Part shown: positions 5,313-12,421 of the stretch, one piece after another
How positions within the stretch are numbered: position 1 is the stretch's first letter
How the letters are laid out: every line of letters begins with the position of its first letter
NCBI GenBank assembly: GCA_964459805.1
Contig: CAYWOD010000099.1
Coordinates: 1 to 12,516 of the forward strand
Length of the DNA stretch: 12,516 nt
Direction of reading: 5' to 3'
DNA from: DAOVRL01 sp964459805
Lineage (GTDB): Bacteria; Planctomycetota; Phycisphaerae; Sedimentisphaerales; Anaerobacaceae
The notes under the pieces: model-generated
Databases searched by the model: none
The model's input: the letters and a program-made list of their open reading frames with translations, nothing else
What the model was told of the DNA's origin: nothing
Translations under genes and position numbers: made by a program

Positions 5313-6779
5313 TCACCGACCGCGCAGGTCCTCACACGGCCACAACTTATTCGCGGGATCCGTGCACTTGAGATAGTCTTCGGCAAACGTGGCGAGGTCG
5401 AGCAGGTTGAAAGAGCCGTCTGTGTTAAGATCGCCCGGCAAATATTTGCTGCCGAACATATAGATATTTCCAGTGTCTGTGCTGACAAAGAGCCTTGCGT
5501 TGGCGGCAGCGAGACCGCGAGCACGGCCTTGTAGCGGTTTGCTCCAGAGTTCGCTGCCGTTGGAAGTATCGTGAGCGGTGACTTTGTTGGTGCCGCCGGC
5601 AAAAAGTACATCCCCGGCCATAATCAGCGAGTAATAGGGACTATCACATGTAACAGACCAAACAGTACCGCCATTGCTGCGATTAAATGCCGTCAGTCGA
5701 GGATTGATTATCCTTCTATCATTTTTCGATGTGTTGACACTAAGCTGCTCAGTAACGACGTATGCAGTCTGGCCGGAGACAATCATGCACTTGGCGTTGC
5801 GGTAAGTAGCCAGGCGGTCAACGTATTCGTTAGTTTCGTAGCCGGGGGCCTGGTACAGCCCGTGGGCATAGGCATAGCCGGTATCGGACGTCAGCAGGAC
5901 ATAGCAGCCGCCGTCGCCTGATTCACCGCCAATGTGGCCGATGTATGTGCCGTTGTCACGTTTGTAGATGTTGGGATAACGCCTGCCCTGGGCGAGATAG
6001 ATTCTGGTGGCCGAAGCGAGGATAGCAGACATCGGGGTAGAACCACCAGAGGTGACGTAGAGTCCGGAGCCCCTGTCGGAGCCGGTGGCGGCGTTGACAG
6101 AACAGAGGTAAGAGGTCTTCCACGGCACGAGAGACGCCGCAAAGTACAGCTTGCCGTCTATCACGGCTGTGCCGGTCCTGACGGGCCACATAGGAATCAG
6201 GCTGTTATTGTTGCCGATAAGCCGCGTATCTCCGCTGGGACTGTACTTCCAAATAAAAGAGCCGCTCTGGGCATTGATACAATAGACATAGCCGTCATCG
6301 GAGCCGAAGTACAGCTTGCCGTCGTAATGACTGGGCGGATAACGAACCGGCCCATTAGTGTGGAAAAACCAGAGTTGTTCGCCTGTGCGGGCATCATAAC
6401 AGTGGACCGAATCGGTAACGGAGGAGCCGAAATAAGCCAGATCGCCGACGACAGTCACGAAAAAGGCGGTGTCGAAATCGCGCATCGGAACCTGTACCAG
6501 GTTTGCACCACGATAGGAATCCCAGGGCTGGCCGCCGTCCCAGGCGAGTTGCGGTAGAGCAGGGCAAGCATAAACCCAGGCCTGCTCTAACTCATCCAAC
6601 ACGAGAGACTCACCGCTAACACCACTTCTGCGGTTGTCGTGCATATAAGTGGGCCAGTCCTCAGCTATGGCAGGCTCAGCGGTCCAAAGACCCGCGAGAC
6701 AGACGAAGGCAGCAAGCCAGAGCATCCGGGCATCGGGCGCCGGTGATAGTGCAGCGAGTTCTGCGGTTCTATGTTTCAT
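5313..6779 (-). CDS. Exported PQQ-type beta-propeller with C-terminal dockerin-like repeat
   Basis: The 488-residue product has a signal peptide (hydrophobic about 19-34, likely cut after AEPAIA). The mature protein opens with DWPTYMHDNRRSG, a typical beginning of PQQ-like propeller proteins, and then has repeated blades of the type DGKLYFGSDDGYVYCINAQSG and VHCYDARTGEQLWFF. The C-terminus (about 449-470) carries one dockerin type I-like calcium loop, GDLNTDGSFNLLDLATFAED, followed by a Cys-flanked tail (C472, C482). A full dockerin has two such repeats, so this is half a module. Enzyme activity is not implied: such propellers are often binding or assembly scaffolds. It lies 45 nt after the methyltransferase-propeller gene and is probably the last gene of the operon. 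AAGGG lies nine bases before the ATG. Confidence 0.88.
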   Translation of the reverse strand: MKHRTAELAALSPAPDARMLWLAAFVCLAGLWTAEPAIAEDWPTYMHDNRRSGVSGESLVLDELEQAWVYACPALPQLAWDGGQPWDSYRGANLVQVPMRDFDTAFFVTVVGDLAYFGSSVTDSVHCYDARTGEQLWFFHTNGPVRYPPSHYDGKLYFGSDDGYVYCINAQSGSFIWKYSPSGDTRLIGNNNSLIPMWPVRTGTAVIDGKLYFAASLVPWKTSYLCSVNAATGSDRGSGLYVTSGGSTPMSAILASATRIYLAQGRRYPNIYKRDNGTYIGHIGGESGDGGCYVLLTSDTGYAYAHGLYQAPGYETNEYVDRLATYRNAKCMIVSGQTAYVVTEQLSVNTSKNDRRIINPRLTAFNRSNGGTVWSVTCDSPYYSLIMAGDVLFAGGTNKVTAHDTSNGSELWSKPLQGRARGLAAANARLFVSTDTGNIYMFGSKYLPGDLNTDGSFNLLDLATFAEDYLKCTDPANKLWPCEDLRGR

Positions 6780-6824
6780 TAACCGTTGCCCTTCGAATCT
6801 TTTCCTGCTGCCATTATCTTTGCG

Positions 6825-9062
6825 TTAGTCCGGACGGACAAAGCCAATTGAGGTTTGAAACCACTCATTACAACTGCATCCACCGCCGCCTTCGGGTGAA
6901 AGGACCATTCCTCCGCCGGGTATGGTGCTGAGCCAGCAGCTCGGGCGGAGCTTGTTCCACGTGCTCACGGCGCGGGAATTTATGTCCCACATCGCAATGT
7001 TCCCACCGGAACCGCGGTAGATAAGCGCGCCGGCGGTACCGGCACGTGTGGCGCAGCCCGAGCGCCCGCCGATTGTTATGCCGAGGTCTGCACCGGTGCC
7101 GAGGTTATAGCCCCTGGGCTCTAAGTAGAGGTTGTTGCCGACAGCGACCGGATGCTGTATATGGCCCCCGTGGTTGTCAGTAGTCCAGCCGTGGCTGACC
7201 GGATTACTGCTCCAGCCCGCTTTGGGACTGCCTTTATCAGCATCATACGCATAAAGATAGTATCTTGAAGTCGAGCTATTTGAAGATACGAGGATGAGAG
7301 TTTCCTTGGTATAGAGCAGATAGAAGACGGGAACACCGTCGGCCGGGTCGATGGACCGCTGCCAAAGCCTTGTACCGTTATCGGCATTCAGGGCAATTAG
7401 ATACTGCTGGTCCCACAGATCAGAAATTCCTATTCGGCCGGACGTGTAGCCCTCGACGTCCGGATCCCGACTTTCGACGAAGTAAACTCGCCCGGCCCCA
7501 ATTGTGATCGTCGAGTTTATGATTACGCCCTTATCGGAGTCGGCACTATCGTATGCCCATACCCTATTGCCGGTACTTACATTATCGGCAAACAGATACT
7601 TGCTGCATACCTTGGCCGTGGCGCCCACATGCGAACGATTGTCGTACCAGCCCGAAGTGCCCCAGATATTGGTGTAATGGGCGGCATCAAGCTGTCCGCT
7701 TCCGTAGAGTATGTCACCGGACTGTGCCACATAACCCCACTCCATCCCGTCGTCGTTTAGTTTGTACGTCTTTCCTCGAACACCGGTATCTCCATCAAGA
7801 TACCAGCAGTCGTCGTCAACCGCGACGAATAACCCATCCGCATCGGCGCACACGTATCCGCCGTCGCGTGGCGTATTGACGCGCAATAGTCCGGGGATCT
7901 CCAGCAACCAGTATATCGATCCGTTGTAAGAATCCATTGCAAGAATTCGGTCCAGACCCTGGTGATAAAGCCGGCCGTTGGCCATAACTGGTGGATGCAT
8001 TCGCGGGTTACGATCCGCACCGAAATCCGCCCCCGGCCAACCTAACCACTGAACCGTCAACTGGCCTGTGCCCGTGGCCCCTTCAAGGTTGTCATTACCA
8101 TTGGCTGCGTTATCGGCGTGGCCGTATTGTCGGGGCCACTGACCAGCACGGGGCAAAGGATCCCGGACTACTTTGCACCACAGTCCGCTATCGTCATCGG
8201 TCGTGGTATAGCTCAGGCCTCCGGCATCCAGCCAGCCTTTAAGCTCGGTCTCGGCCAGCTCAATGGGACAACCAACCGGCTGGCCAAGATATGCAATACC
8301 GCCGCTCGGCCGTAGGACTCGAAACACTTCAGCAGCAGAGCCAGCACACTGGCCATCGGAAACAATGTGGTCGGAAACGATCAGATTGAAAAAGTACCTG
8401 GTGAATTGCAGACTATCGAGCGACGCGACCTCTCGGATTTTGATTCGAGCCCCATAGACCCCTGCCTCCATCAGCTTATTGATTGCGGTGCTAATCTTGG
8501 TCGAATTCGTATCCACGCCCACAATGATCAGGTCGCTGCGTTTGGCCAGATCAAACGCCAATCGCCCCTCGCCGCAGCCATAGACCAGGCAGTAGCCCTT
8601 CTTGATGCCGGTTCGGTTGATTATGTGCTCGGCAGCCGACTCATATATTGGTGTGAGTGAGTCAACGGGGTAAGGCGAGGCTGCATCCGAATAGTCCACA
8701 CGCGTATAATTGATGGCGCCATCGAATGTGAACACATCGGTAAACAGCTCTTCCGGGCGATCACCATAGCCAACGCGGTAGTAGTACTTCGTCCTGTATT
8801 GCAGGTCGGTCAAGGTTATCTCGTGGGTGGTAGTGGCCAAGGCATCTTCGACCCTCAAACCCAGCGATTCGGCCGTGCCGTACTCGACGATGGAGTTTTG
8901 CGGCTCAGGTGTGTCCCAGCGAACTACCGCCGTGAAAGGCCCGGTAAACTGTACGTAAGGGCCGACGTCAATCTCTGCACCAGCCTGAGCAGAGACGGCA
9001 CAGGCCAATAGTAGAACCGCCGTCAATTTATAGTACAGGCCCAGCCGTCGGAATTTCATCAT
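6825..9062 (-). CDS. Exported fusion: Fn3-like domain, SAM methyltransferase, PQQ-type propeller
   Basis: The 745-residue product has a signal peptide (about 1-27, cut near SAQA). Next is a beta-sandwich like the N-terminal domain of purple acid phosphatases or fibronectin III (about 30-115: GPFTAVVRWDTPEPQNSIVEYG, ITLTDLQYRTKYYYRV). Then comes a class I methyltransferase fold: motif I VYGCGEGRLA (160-169), acidic Asp at the end of strand 2 (VGVD, D184), LIVSDH (227-232) and EVFRVLRPSGGIAYLG (245-260). From about 305 the chain is a PQQ-like propeller, and it ends with a Cys-rich motif (SCWLSTIPGGGMVLSPEGG, then GCSC). Similar fusions are known to me from planctomycetes, but the substrate is not. 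It is odd that a SAM-using domain is exported. The paralogous propeller gene follows 45 nt downstream. Confidence 0.88.
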   Translation of the reverse strand: MMKFRRLGLYYKLTAVLLLACAVSAQAGAEIDVGPYVQFTGPFTAVVRWDTPEPQNSIVEYGTAESLGLRVEDALATTTHEITLTDLQYRTKYYYRVGYGDRPEELFTDVFTFDGAINYTRVDYSDAASPYPVDSLTPIYESAAEHIINRTGIKKGYCLVYGCGEGRLAFDLAKRSDLIIVGVDTNSTKISTAINKLMEAGVYGARIKIREVASLDSLQFTRYFFNLIVSDHIVSDGQCAGSAAEVFRVLRPSGGIAYLGQPVGCPIELAETELKGWLDAGGLSYTTTDDDSGLWCKVVRDPLPRAGQWPRQYGHADNAANGNDNLEGATGTGQLTVQWLGWPGADFGADRNPRMHPPVMANGRLYHQGLDRILAMDSYNGSIYWLLEIPGLLRVNTPRDGGYVCADADGLFVAVDDDCWYLDGDTGVRGKTYKLNDDGMEWGYVAQSGDILYGSGQLDAAHYTNIWGTSGWYDNRSHVGATAKVCSKYLFADNVSTGNRVWAYDSADSDKGVIINSTITIGAGRVYFVESRDPDVEGYTSGRIGISDLWDQQYLIALNADNGTRLWQRSIDPADGVPVFYLLYTKETLILVSSNSSTSRYYLYAYDADKGSPKAGWSSNPVSHGWTTDNHGGHIQHPVAVGNNLYLEPRGYNLGTGADLGITIGGRSGCATRAGTAGALIYRGSGGNIAMWDINSRAVSTWNKLRPSCWLSTIPGGGMVLSPEGGGGCSCNEWFQTSIGFVRPD

Positions 9063-9107
9063 CTTCTTATGTTCCTGGATCTTAATAAGAGCATGCTCCT
9101 ATTCAGT

Positions 9108-10460
9108 TCAACGTTCGACCCACAGGTCGGCAAACAGGGCAAAATCAACAAGGTTCACGTAGCAATCCTTATTCAAATCACTGGGTAAGTAACCCCAGTC
9201 ACCGCACGTCAACTCGTTATCAACAACACTAACCTCCACTGAGGCTATGCCTATTCCGTCATAGTCTTGATGTTCGCTTATAGCAGTGTGGCCGATAGTG
9301 GTCGTATGGGGAACCTTACCCTCATAGACATCATCATCAAAGGCCGTGACGTAAACGGTTTGGGGCGTATTCCAACTGCTAATAGTGAAGTTCAATACGG
9401 CTGGTTCGCCCGGCCCACTACCAAGGTCAATCTGTCCGTCATCGGGCGTCGCTGTAATCCGGACATCAGCGGTAGGCTCAGAGTTAAGGATAATCCCGTA
9501 ACTATCCGTTGGGCCACCTTCCTCAACAACAGTGTTACCATCGGAAAGAAGGACGATGACTCTGTTTCTGTGAAGGCCGCTGACTTCCACGTTGTCAATC
9601 GCCCACCACCAGTTATTGCCGGCGTCGAACAAACCGAACGTCAAAACCATGCTCTGGGCCCCTGGGGGATTGTCCAAATCGAGAACGATGGTTTCGTTGG
9701 TTGAGTTGTCGTCCTTGAAGTATGCTCCACCCTGAGACTCCCAGCGCAGGATCTCGTCCTCATCCCCACCGTCATACGAGACGGTGATGTTGGCCGTCTG
9801 CGTGACTTCCGGACGCCAGCTCGAATCGAATTTGAGCCGAACCGTACCAGCCCCAAAATCGGAGATGTCAATCGCAGGCGTAGTGAGGTAGGTATTGTAG
9901 TAGCCCCCTGCATGGGGCGCATCATCCCACTCATCAGGATCGGCCACAGCAACGGTGCCCTGCCCTAACGTGAATTCCGAACGCCTTTGATCGACGGCTA
10001 CTTGCGTCCACCATTGCTTGTCGGTGAAGGCCCAACCGGCCCAATCGGCCATACCATCAGTGGCCGGATCGCCGACTCCGGGAACACCACTATCGTCAAC
10101 AATCCAACCGGGCGGCGGCGTCTCCGTCCAGACTCCTTGAGTGCCCGGGGCCTCCTCCGGGCTCGGACCCAAAGCCAGACCTTCGAAATCCTCTGCAACG
10201 GCTATGACTCTTTCCTCCGCAAGGCTGCTGGCTCGGACGTTGTCAATCGCCCACGACCAGTCGTTTCCGGCGCCGAGCATGCCGAACGTGATGACCATCT
10301 TTTGAGCCCCTGTGGGGCTGTTCAATGGCCAATAACCTATCAGCCCATCCCGGGTCGAAGCCGCGCCGATACCCACAGAAATGAAAGTACCCCCTAAAAC
10401 TGCAAAAACAAAAATACGTCCAAACGCGCCCATCTTAGGCTTCTGCCGAGGCCTTTTCAT
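9108..10460 (-). CDS. Exported protein with duplicated module, Calx-beta-like domain and dockerin-like repeat
   Basis: The 450-residue product has an N-terminal hydrophobic signal (GRIFVFAVLGGTFISVGIGA) and then a short stub, DGLIGYWPLN, that looks like the first strand of a LamG domain. This is joined directly to a copy of the end of another module (SPTGAQKMVITFGMLGAG to AIDNV). A complete copy of that module follows at roughly 85-300 (mature numbering approximate), ending NPPGAQSMVLTFGLFDAG to AIDNV. Then come a Calx-beta-like strand set (TVVEEGGPTDSYGIILNS, ISSWNTPQTVYVTAFDDD) and one dockerin type I-like repeat (SDLNKDCYVNLVDFALFADL). ATG 10460 is chosen; a TTG at 10487 is possible but has its ribosome site too close. 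It heads the putative operon. Role: surface or matrix protein, function unknown. Confidence 0.82.
   Translation of the reverse strand: MKRPRQKPKMGAFGRIFVFAVLGGTFISVGIGAASTRDGLIGYWPLNSPTGAQKMVITFGMLGAGNDWSWAIDNVRASSLAEERVIAVAEDFEGLALGPSPEEAPGTQGVWTETPPPGWIVDDSGVPGVGDPATDGMADWAGWAFTDKQWWTQVAVDQRRSEFTLGQGTVAVADPDEWDDAPHAGGYYNTYLTTPAIDISDFGAGTVRLKFDSSWRPEVTQTANITVSYDGGDEDEILRWESQGGAYFKDDNSTNETIVLDLDNPPGAQSMVLTFGLFDAGNNWWWAIDNVEVSGLHRNRVIVLLSDGNTVVEEGGPTDSYGIILNSEPTADVRITATPDDGQIDLGSGPGEPAVLNFTISSWNTPQTVYVTAFDDDVYEGKVPHTTTIGHTAISEHQDYDGIGIASVEVSVVDNELTCGDWGYLPSDLNKDCYVNLVDFALFADLWVER
10228..10323 (-). repeat. Partial module copy, matching 9580-9675
   Basis: The 96 bases at 10228-10323 align without gaps to 9580-9675, at about three quarters identity by eye. 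Both encode the end of the same module, GAQ(K/S)MV(I/L)TFG to WAIDNV. The upstream copy lacks the rest of its domain and is fused to a LamG-like stub. Similarity continues a little further into 10199-10227 / 9550-9579. Confidence 0.8.
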
Positions 10461-10548
10461 CGTGAAACAGCCAATCTTCAAACTCAATTCCTTACTCTGT
10501 TATTATGTACTTTCTTCGCACATCTCCTGTTCGGGGACGATGTAGATT

Positions 10549-10577
10549 ATATTACAAGAGGCTTTTAACCCCGTCAA
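10549..10577 (-). promoter_or_regulatory. Promoter of the three-gene export operon
   Basis: On the minus strand the -35 is TTGACG (10572-10577) and the -10 is TAATAT (10549-10554), 17 nt apart. Transcription would start near 10541, leaving a leader of about 80 nt before ATG 10460. A short hairpin can form in the leader (CATC 10521-10524 with GATG in the minus-strand copy around 10539-10542). Confidence 0.65.
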
Positions 10578-10690
10578 TAACAAGTTGATAACCGATTGCT
10601 CGAATCCTTTACTTGCTGTTTGCTTCCATCTATGGTTCGGCATTTCGTGCGTTACTGCTTAATTTTATGCCCTGCGGGCAGCCAGCTAAA

Positions 10691-10720
10691 AACGCACCCC
10701 GAACGCATTTGTCCGGGGTG
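10691..10720 (-). terminator. Factor-independent terminator of the PEP-CTERM gene
   Basis: CACCCCG (10695-10701) pairs with CGGGGTG (10714-10720) around a 12-nt loop. On the minus strand the stem is followed by GCGTTTTT, a run of five T. It lies 55 nt past the stop at 10776 and before the promoter at 10549-10577, so the PEP-CTERM gene is its own unit. Confidence 0.75.
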
Positions 10721-10775
10721 TATTCAACCCATTAGAACAAAACCACAAATCTGTAACTGGCTGGAAACTTGCAGC

Positions 10776-11882
10776 TTAGCGTTTTCTTCTACGAATCAAA
10801 GTAACGCCGCCCAGACCAAGCAGCACAAGCGTGGCCGGCTCAGGAATCAGGACCGTGTAAGCACCGTCGGTAATGATGCCATACGAACCAGTGGGAAAGA
10901 TCTTACCTGTGTCGATCAAGTCCTGCATGCCGGTCTCGCTCAGTGCCCCACTGTTGATCCACAGTTCGCCGGCCGTATAGACGATCTTGCTGTCGCTCAT
11001 GTTGAATTGCAGGTCCTCGCCCAGAAGCTTACCGCCGTTGAGGAAGATTCGCGACTCGCCGGTATCGCCGCCGCCGCCCACTCCCAGGCTGATCGCATCA
11101 GCCGCACTCATCTCGCCGTCGTTCATCGTCAGGTGGCTGGTGCCGTCAAGGTTCCAGGAGATGTCGATGACACCACCGCTGCTGAAAGTCCCGCCGTTCA
11201 TGATAAAGTATGCTGTGCTCGGGCCGGCATCGTCATTGAAGTAGCAGTTGCCGCCGGTAGTCACGGTGCCGCTATCCATGATAATCTGACTGAAGGCATC
11301 AGCGCCGCCGCCGTCGTTCATATACAACTTGTTACCGACCTCGATGGTCGCGTTGCCGCTGATGTTCATGTAGCCGGTAGAGCCCGCACGGTTGGCGATG
11401 ATCAAGTGACTGCCTGTCTTGACAGTGCCTCCAATAACGTTCAACGTGCCGATACTCCCATTGTCGTCCCCGACCTTCAGCATCTCGGAAATATCGAGAA
11501 GACTTCCACCGAGCACGTCAATCTGGCCCCTGGTTCCGCCATAGTCGGCGACCCAAATAGTCCCATCGACATTAAGCGTACTGCTATTGTCCAGGGTCAG
11601 AAGGGCCGTGTTCGAGCCGTCGCGGGCGCCGTCAGGGCTAAGACCGGGGGAACGGTTGACCGTGTCCCCATTGATGAGGACGACCCAGTCGCAGTCCTCG
11701 TTCGTGTACTCGTTCCCGAACTGCTCATTTGGCCAGGTGTAAGTGGTTCCGGTTGTGGACCAGTTAGCAACAGTATCCCAGTTGCCGTCAGCTTCGCTGC
11801 CGTCCCAAACGTACAACCCAGCTTGGGCTGCGCTGCTTAGCACAAGAACTGCGGTGGCCATAGCTAATAAAACACTTTTCAT
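10776..11882 (-). CDS. PEP-CTERM surface protein with beta-helix repeats
   Basis: The 368-residue product has a signal peptide (MKSVLLAMATAVLVLSSAAQ, likely cut after AQA). It opens with YVWDGSEADGNWDTVANWS, a motif seen at the start of many PEP-CTERM and autotransporter-like beta-helix proteins. At least six short strand repeats follow: GTLNVIGGTV, GYMNISGNATI, QIIMDSGTV, YFIMNGGTF, SHLTMNDGEM and SRIFLNGGKL. The chain ends with the sorting signal IPEPATLVLLGLGGVTLI plus RRRKR, which exosortase-type proteases are thought to recognise and cleave. No exosortase gene is in view. The start at 11882 is chosen over an upstream one because GGAAGGAGG sits five bases before it. It has its own promoter, a long structured leader and its own terminator. 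Function beyond surface display is unknown. Confidence 0.92.
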   Translation of the reverse strand: MKSVLLAMATAVLVLSSAAQAGLYVWDGSEADGNWDTVANWSTTGTTYTWPNEQFGNEYTNEDCDWVVLINGDTVNRSPGLSPDGARDGSNTALLTLDNSSTLNVDGTIWVADYGGTRGQIDVLGGSLLDISEMLKVGDDNGSIGTLNVIGGTVKTGSHLIIANRAGSTGYMNISGNATIEVGNKLYMNDGGGADAFSQIIMDSGTVTTGGNCYFNDDAGPSTAYFIMNGGTFSSGGVIDISWNLDGTSHLTMNDGEMSAADAISLGVGGGGDTGESRIFLNGGKLLGEDLQFNMSDSKIVYTAGELWINSGALSETGMQDLIDTGKIFPTGSYGIITDGAYTVLIPEPATLVLLGLGGVTLIRRRKR

Positions 11883-11944
11883 TTTTCCTCCTTCCAAAAT
11901 CAAATAACTGTACATACTACTCTTTTAATGCCCAACCAACGTCC

Positions 11945-12018
11945 CGTTTGTTTGGACATCTCTTCATTAGGCATATTCGTTGGATTTGACCGCCTGTGGG
12001 GTCTCCTCCAAACAGACG
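11945..12018 (-). promoter_or_regulatory. Long-range hairpin in the PEP-CTERM 5' leader
   Basis: In the transcript that starts near 12028, bases 12018 back to 12007 pair with 11956 back to 11945: a 12-bp stem with one mismatch, core GTTTGGA/TCCAAAC, closing a 50-nt interior. The interior can form smaller stems (AGGC with GCCT). The leader is about 145 nt in all. The fold could protect the 5' end, control translation or bind a ligand. I match it to no known riboswitch class. Confidence 0.5.
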
Positions 12019-12034
12019 CCTACAACTCAAATTA

Positions 12035-12063
12035 ATCTTATCATTATCACCCAACGATGTCAA
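12035..12063 (-). promoter_or_regulatory. Promoter of the PEP-CTERM gene
   Basis: On the minus strand the -35 is a perfect TTGACA (12058-12063) and the -10 is TAAGAT (12035-12040, four of six consensus bases), exactly 17 nt apart. Transcription would start near 12028. No sigma54-type GG/GC pair is seen, unlike the RpoN-dependent PEP-CTERM promoters described in some proteobacteria. Confidence 0.75.
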
Positions 12064-12083
12064 GGGAAAAATTGTTAAATTAG

Positions 12084-12102
12084 GGAAGTTTTTGCAACTT
12101 CC
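12084..12102. repeat. Small perfect hairpin upstream of the promoter
   Basis: GGAAGTT (12084-12090) pairs with AACTTCC (12096-12102) around a 5-nt loop. On the minus strand it is followed by a T-rich tract a few bases on, so it could stop transcription arriving from the right just before the PEP-CTERM promoter. Confidence 0.4.
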
Positions 12103-12112
12103 GCTGGCCCGG

Positions 12113-12144
12113 TGTACTTAAGTACAGTTTCTATAAGTACTTAT
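12113..12144. promoter_or_regulatory. Two perfect palindromes, possible operator
   Basis: TGTACTTAAGTACA (12113-12126) and ATAAGTACTTAT (12133-12144) are both perfect palindromes, six bases apart, and both are built from the half-site AAGTAC. They lie about 85 to 116 bases upstream of the predicted start of the PEP-CTERM transcript, where activators often bind. No regulator gene is in the window. Confidence 0.5.
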
Positions 12145-12207
12145 CAAGCCCGTCTCTATGTCGCTGACCTGAAAAATTCTCTAACTTAACATCCACTTCC
12201 GCGCGTC

Positions 12208-12288
12208 CGTAGAGGAGGTGAACGCCCGAATAAGCACGAGAGGGCAAAAACTGGGGAGTTCACCGACCACGTGCTCCCTGCCTCTGCG
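12208..12288. ncRNA. Possible structured RNA element
   Basis: Three nested stems can form: CGTAGAGG (12208-12215) with CCTCTGCG (12281-12288, one wobble in the plus-strand RNA), GGTGAAC (12217-12223) with GTTCACC (12258-12264), and GCCC (12224-12227) with GGGC (12242-12245). Unpaired parts include an A-rich stretch and CACGTG. The strand is unclear and no known RNA family is recognised. It lies between a dockerin gene and the PEP-CTERM promoter. Confidence 0.3.
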
Positions 12289-12333
12289 TGGGCCGTAACC
12301 TGAATCTTCTCTTACAAATGCTCAGAAACAACC

Positions 12334-12367
12334 GGGGCCTGTACCGAACCGAATCGCTACAGGCCCC
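12334..12367 (-). terminator. Likely terminator of the right-edge gene
   Basis: GGGGCCTGTA (12334-12343) pairs perfectly over 10 bases with TACAGGCCCC (12358-12367). On the minus strand it is followed by GGTTGTTTCTG, a modest T-rich tract. It lies 55 nt past the stop of the dockerin-tagged gene at 12422. Confidence 0.6.
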
Positions 12368-12421
12368 AGACTTACACACAAATTCCGACTACAGTCAACT
12401 GCGCCTCACATCAGTTGCTAA

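Noticed and set aside
5934..6557. Plus-strand open frame of about 207 codons
   Set aside because: Fully antisense to the propeller gene, with no domain or ribosome site; a frame shadow of a GC-rich gene.
10596..11840. Plus-strand open frame of about 414 codons
   Set aside because: Antisense to the PEP-CTERM gene; it crosses that gene's terminator and its translation mirrors the beta-helix repeats. The minus-strand gene has signal peptide, sorting signal, ribosome site and promoter.
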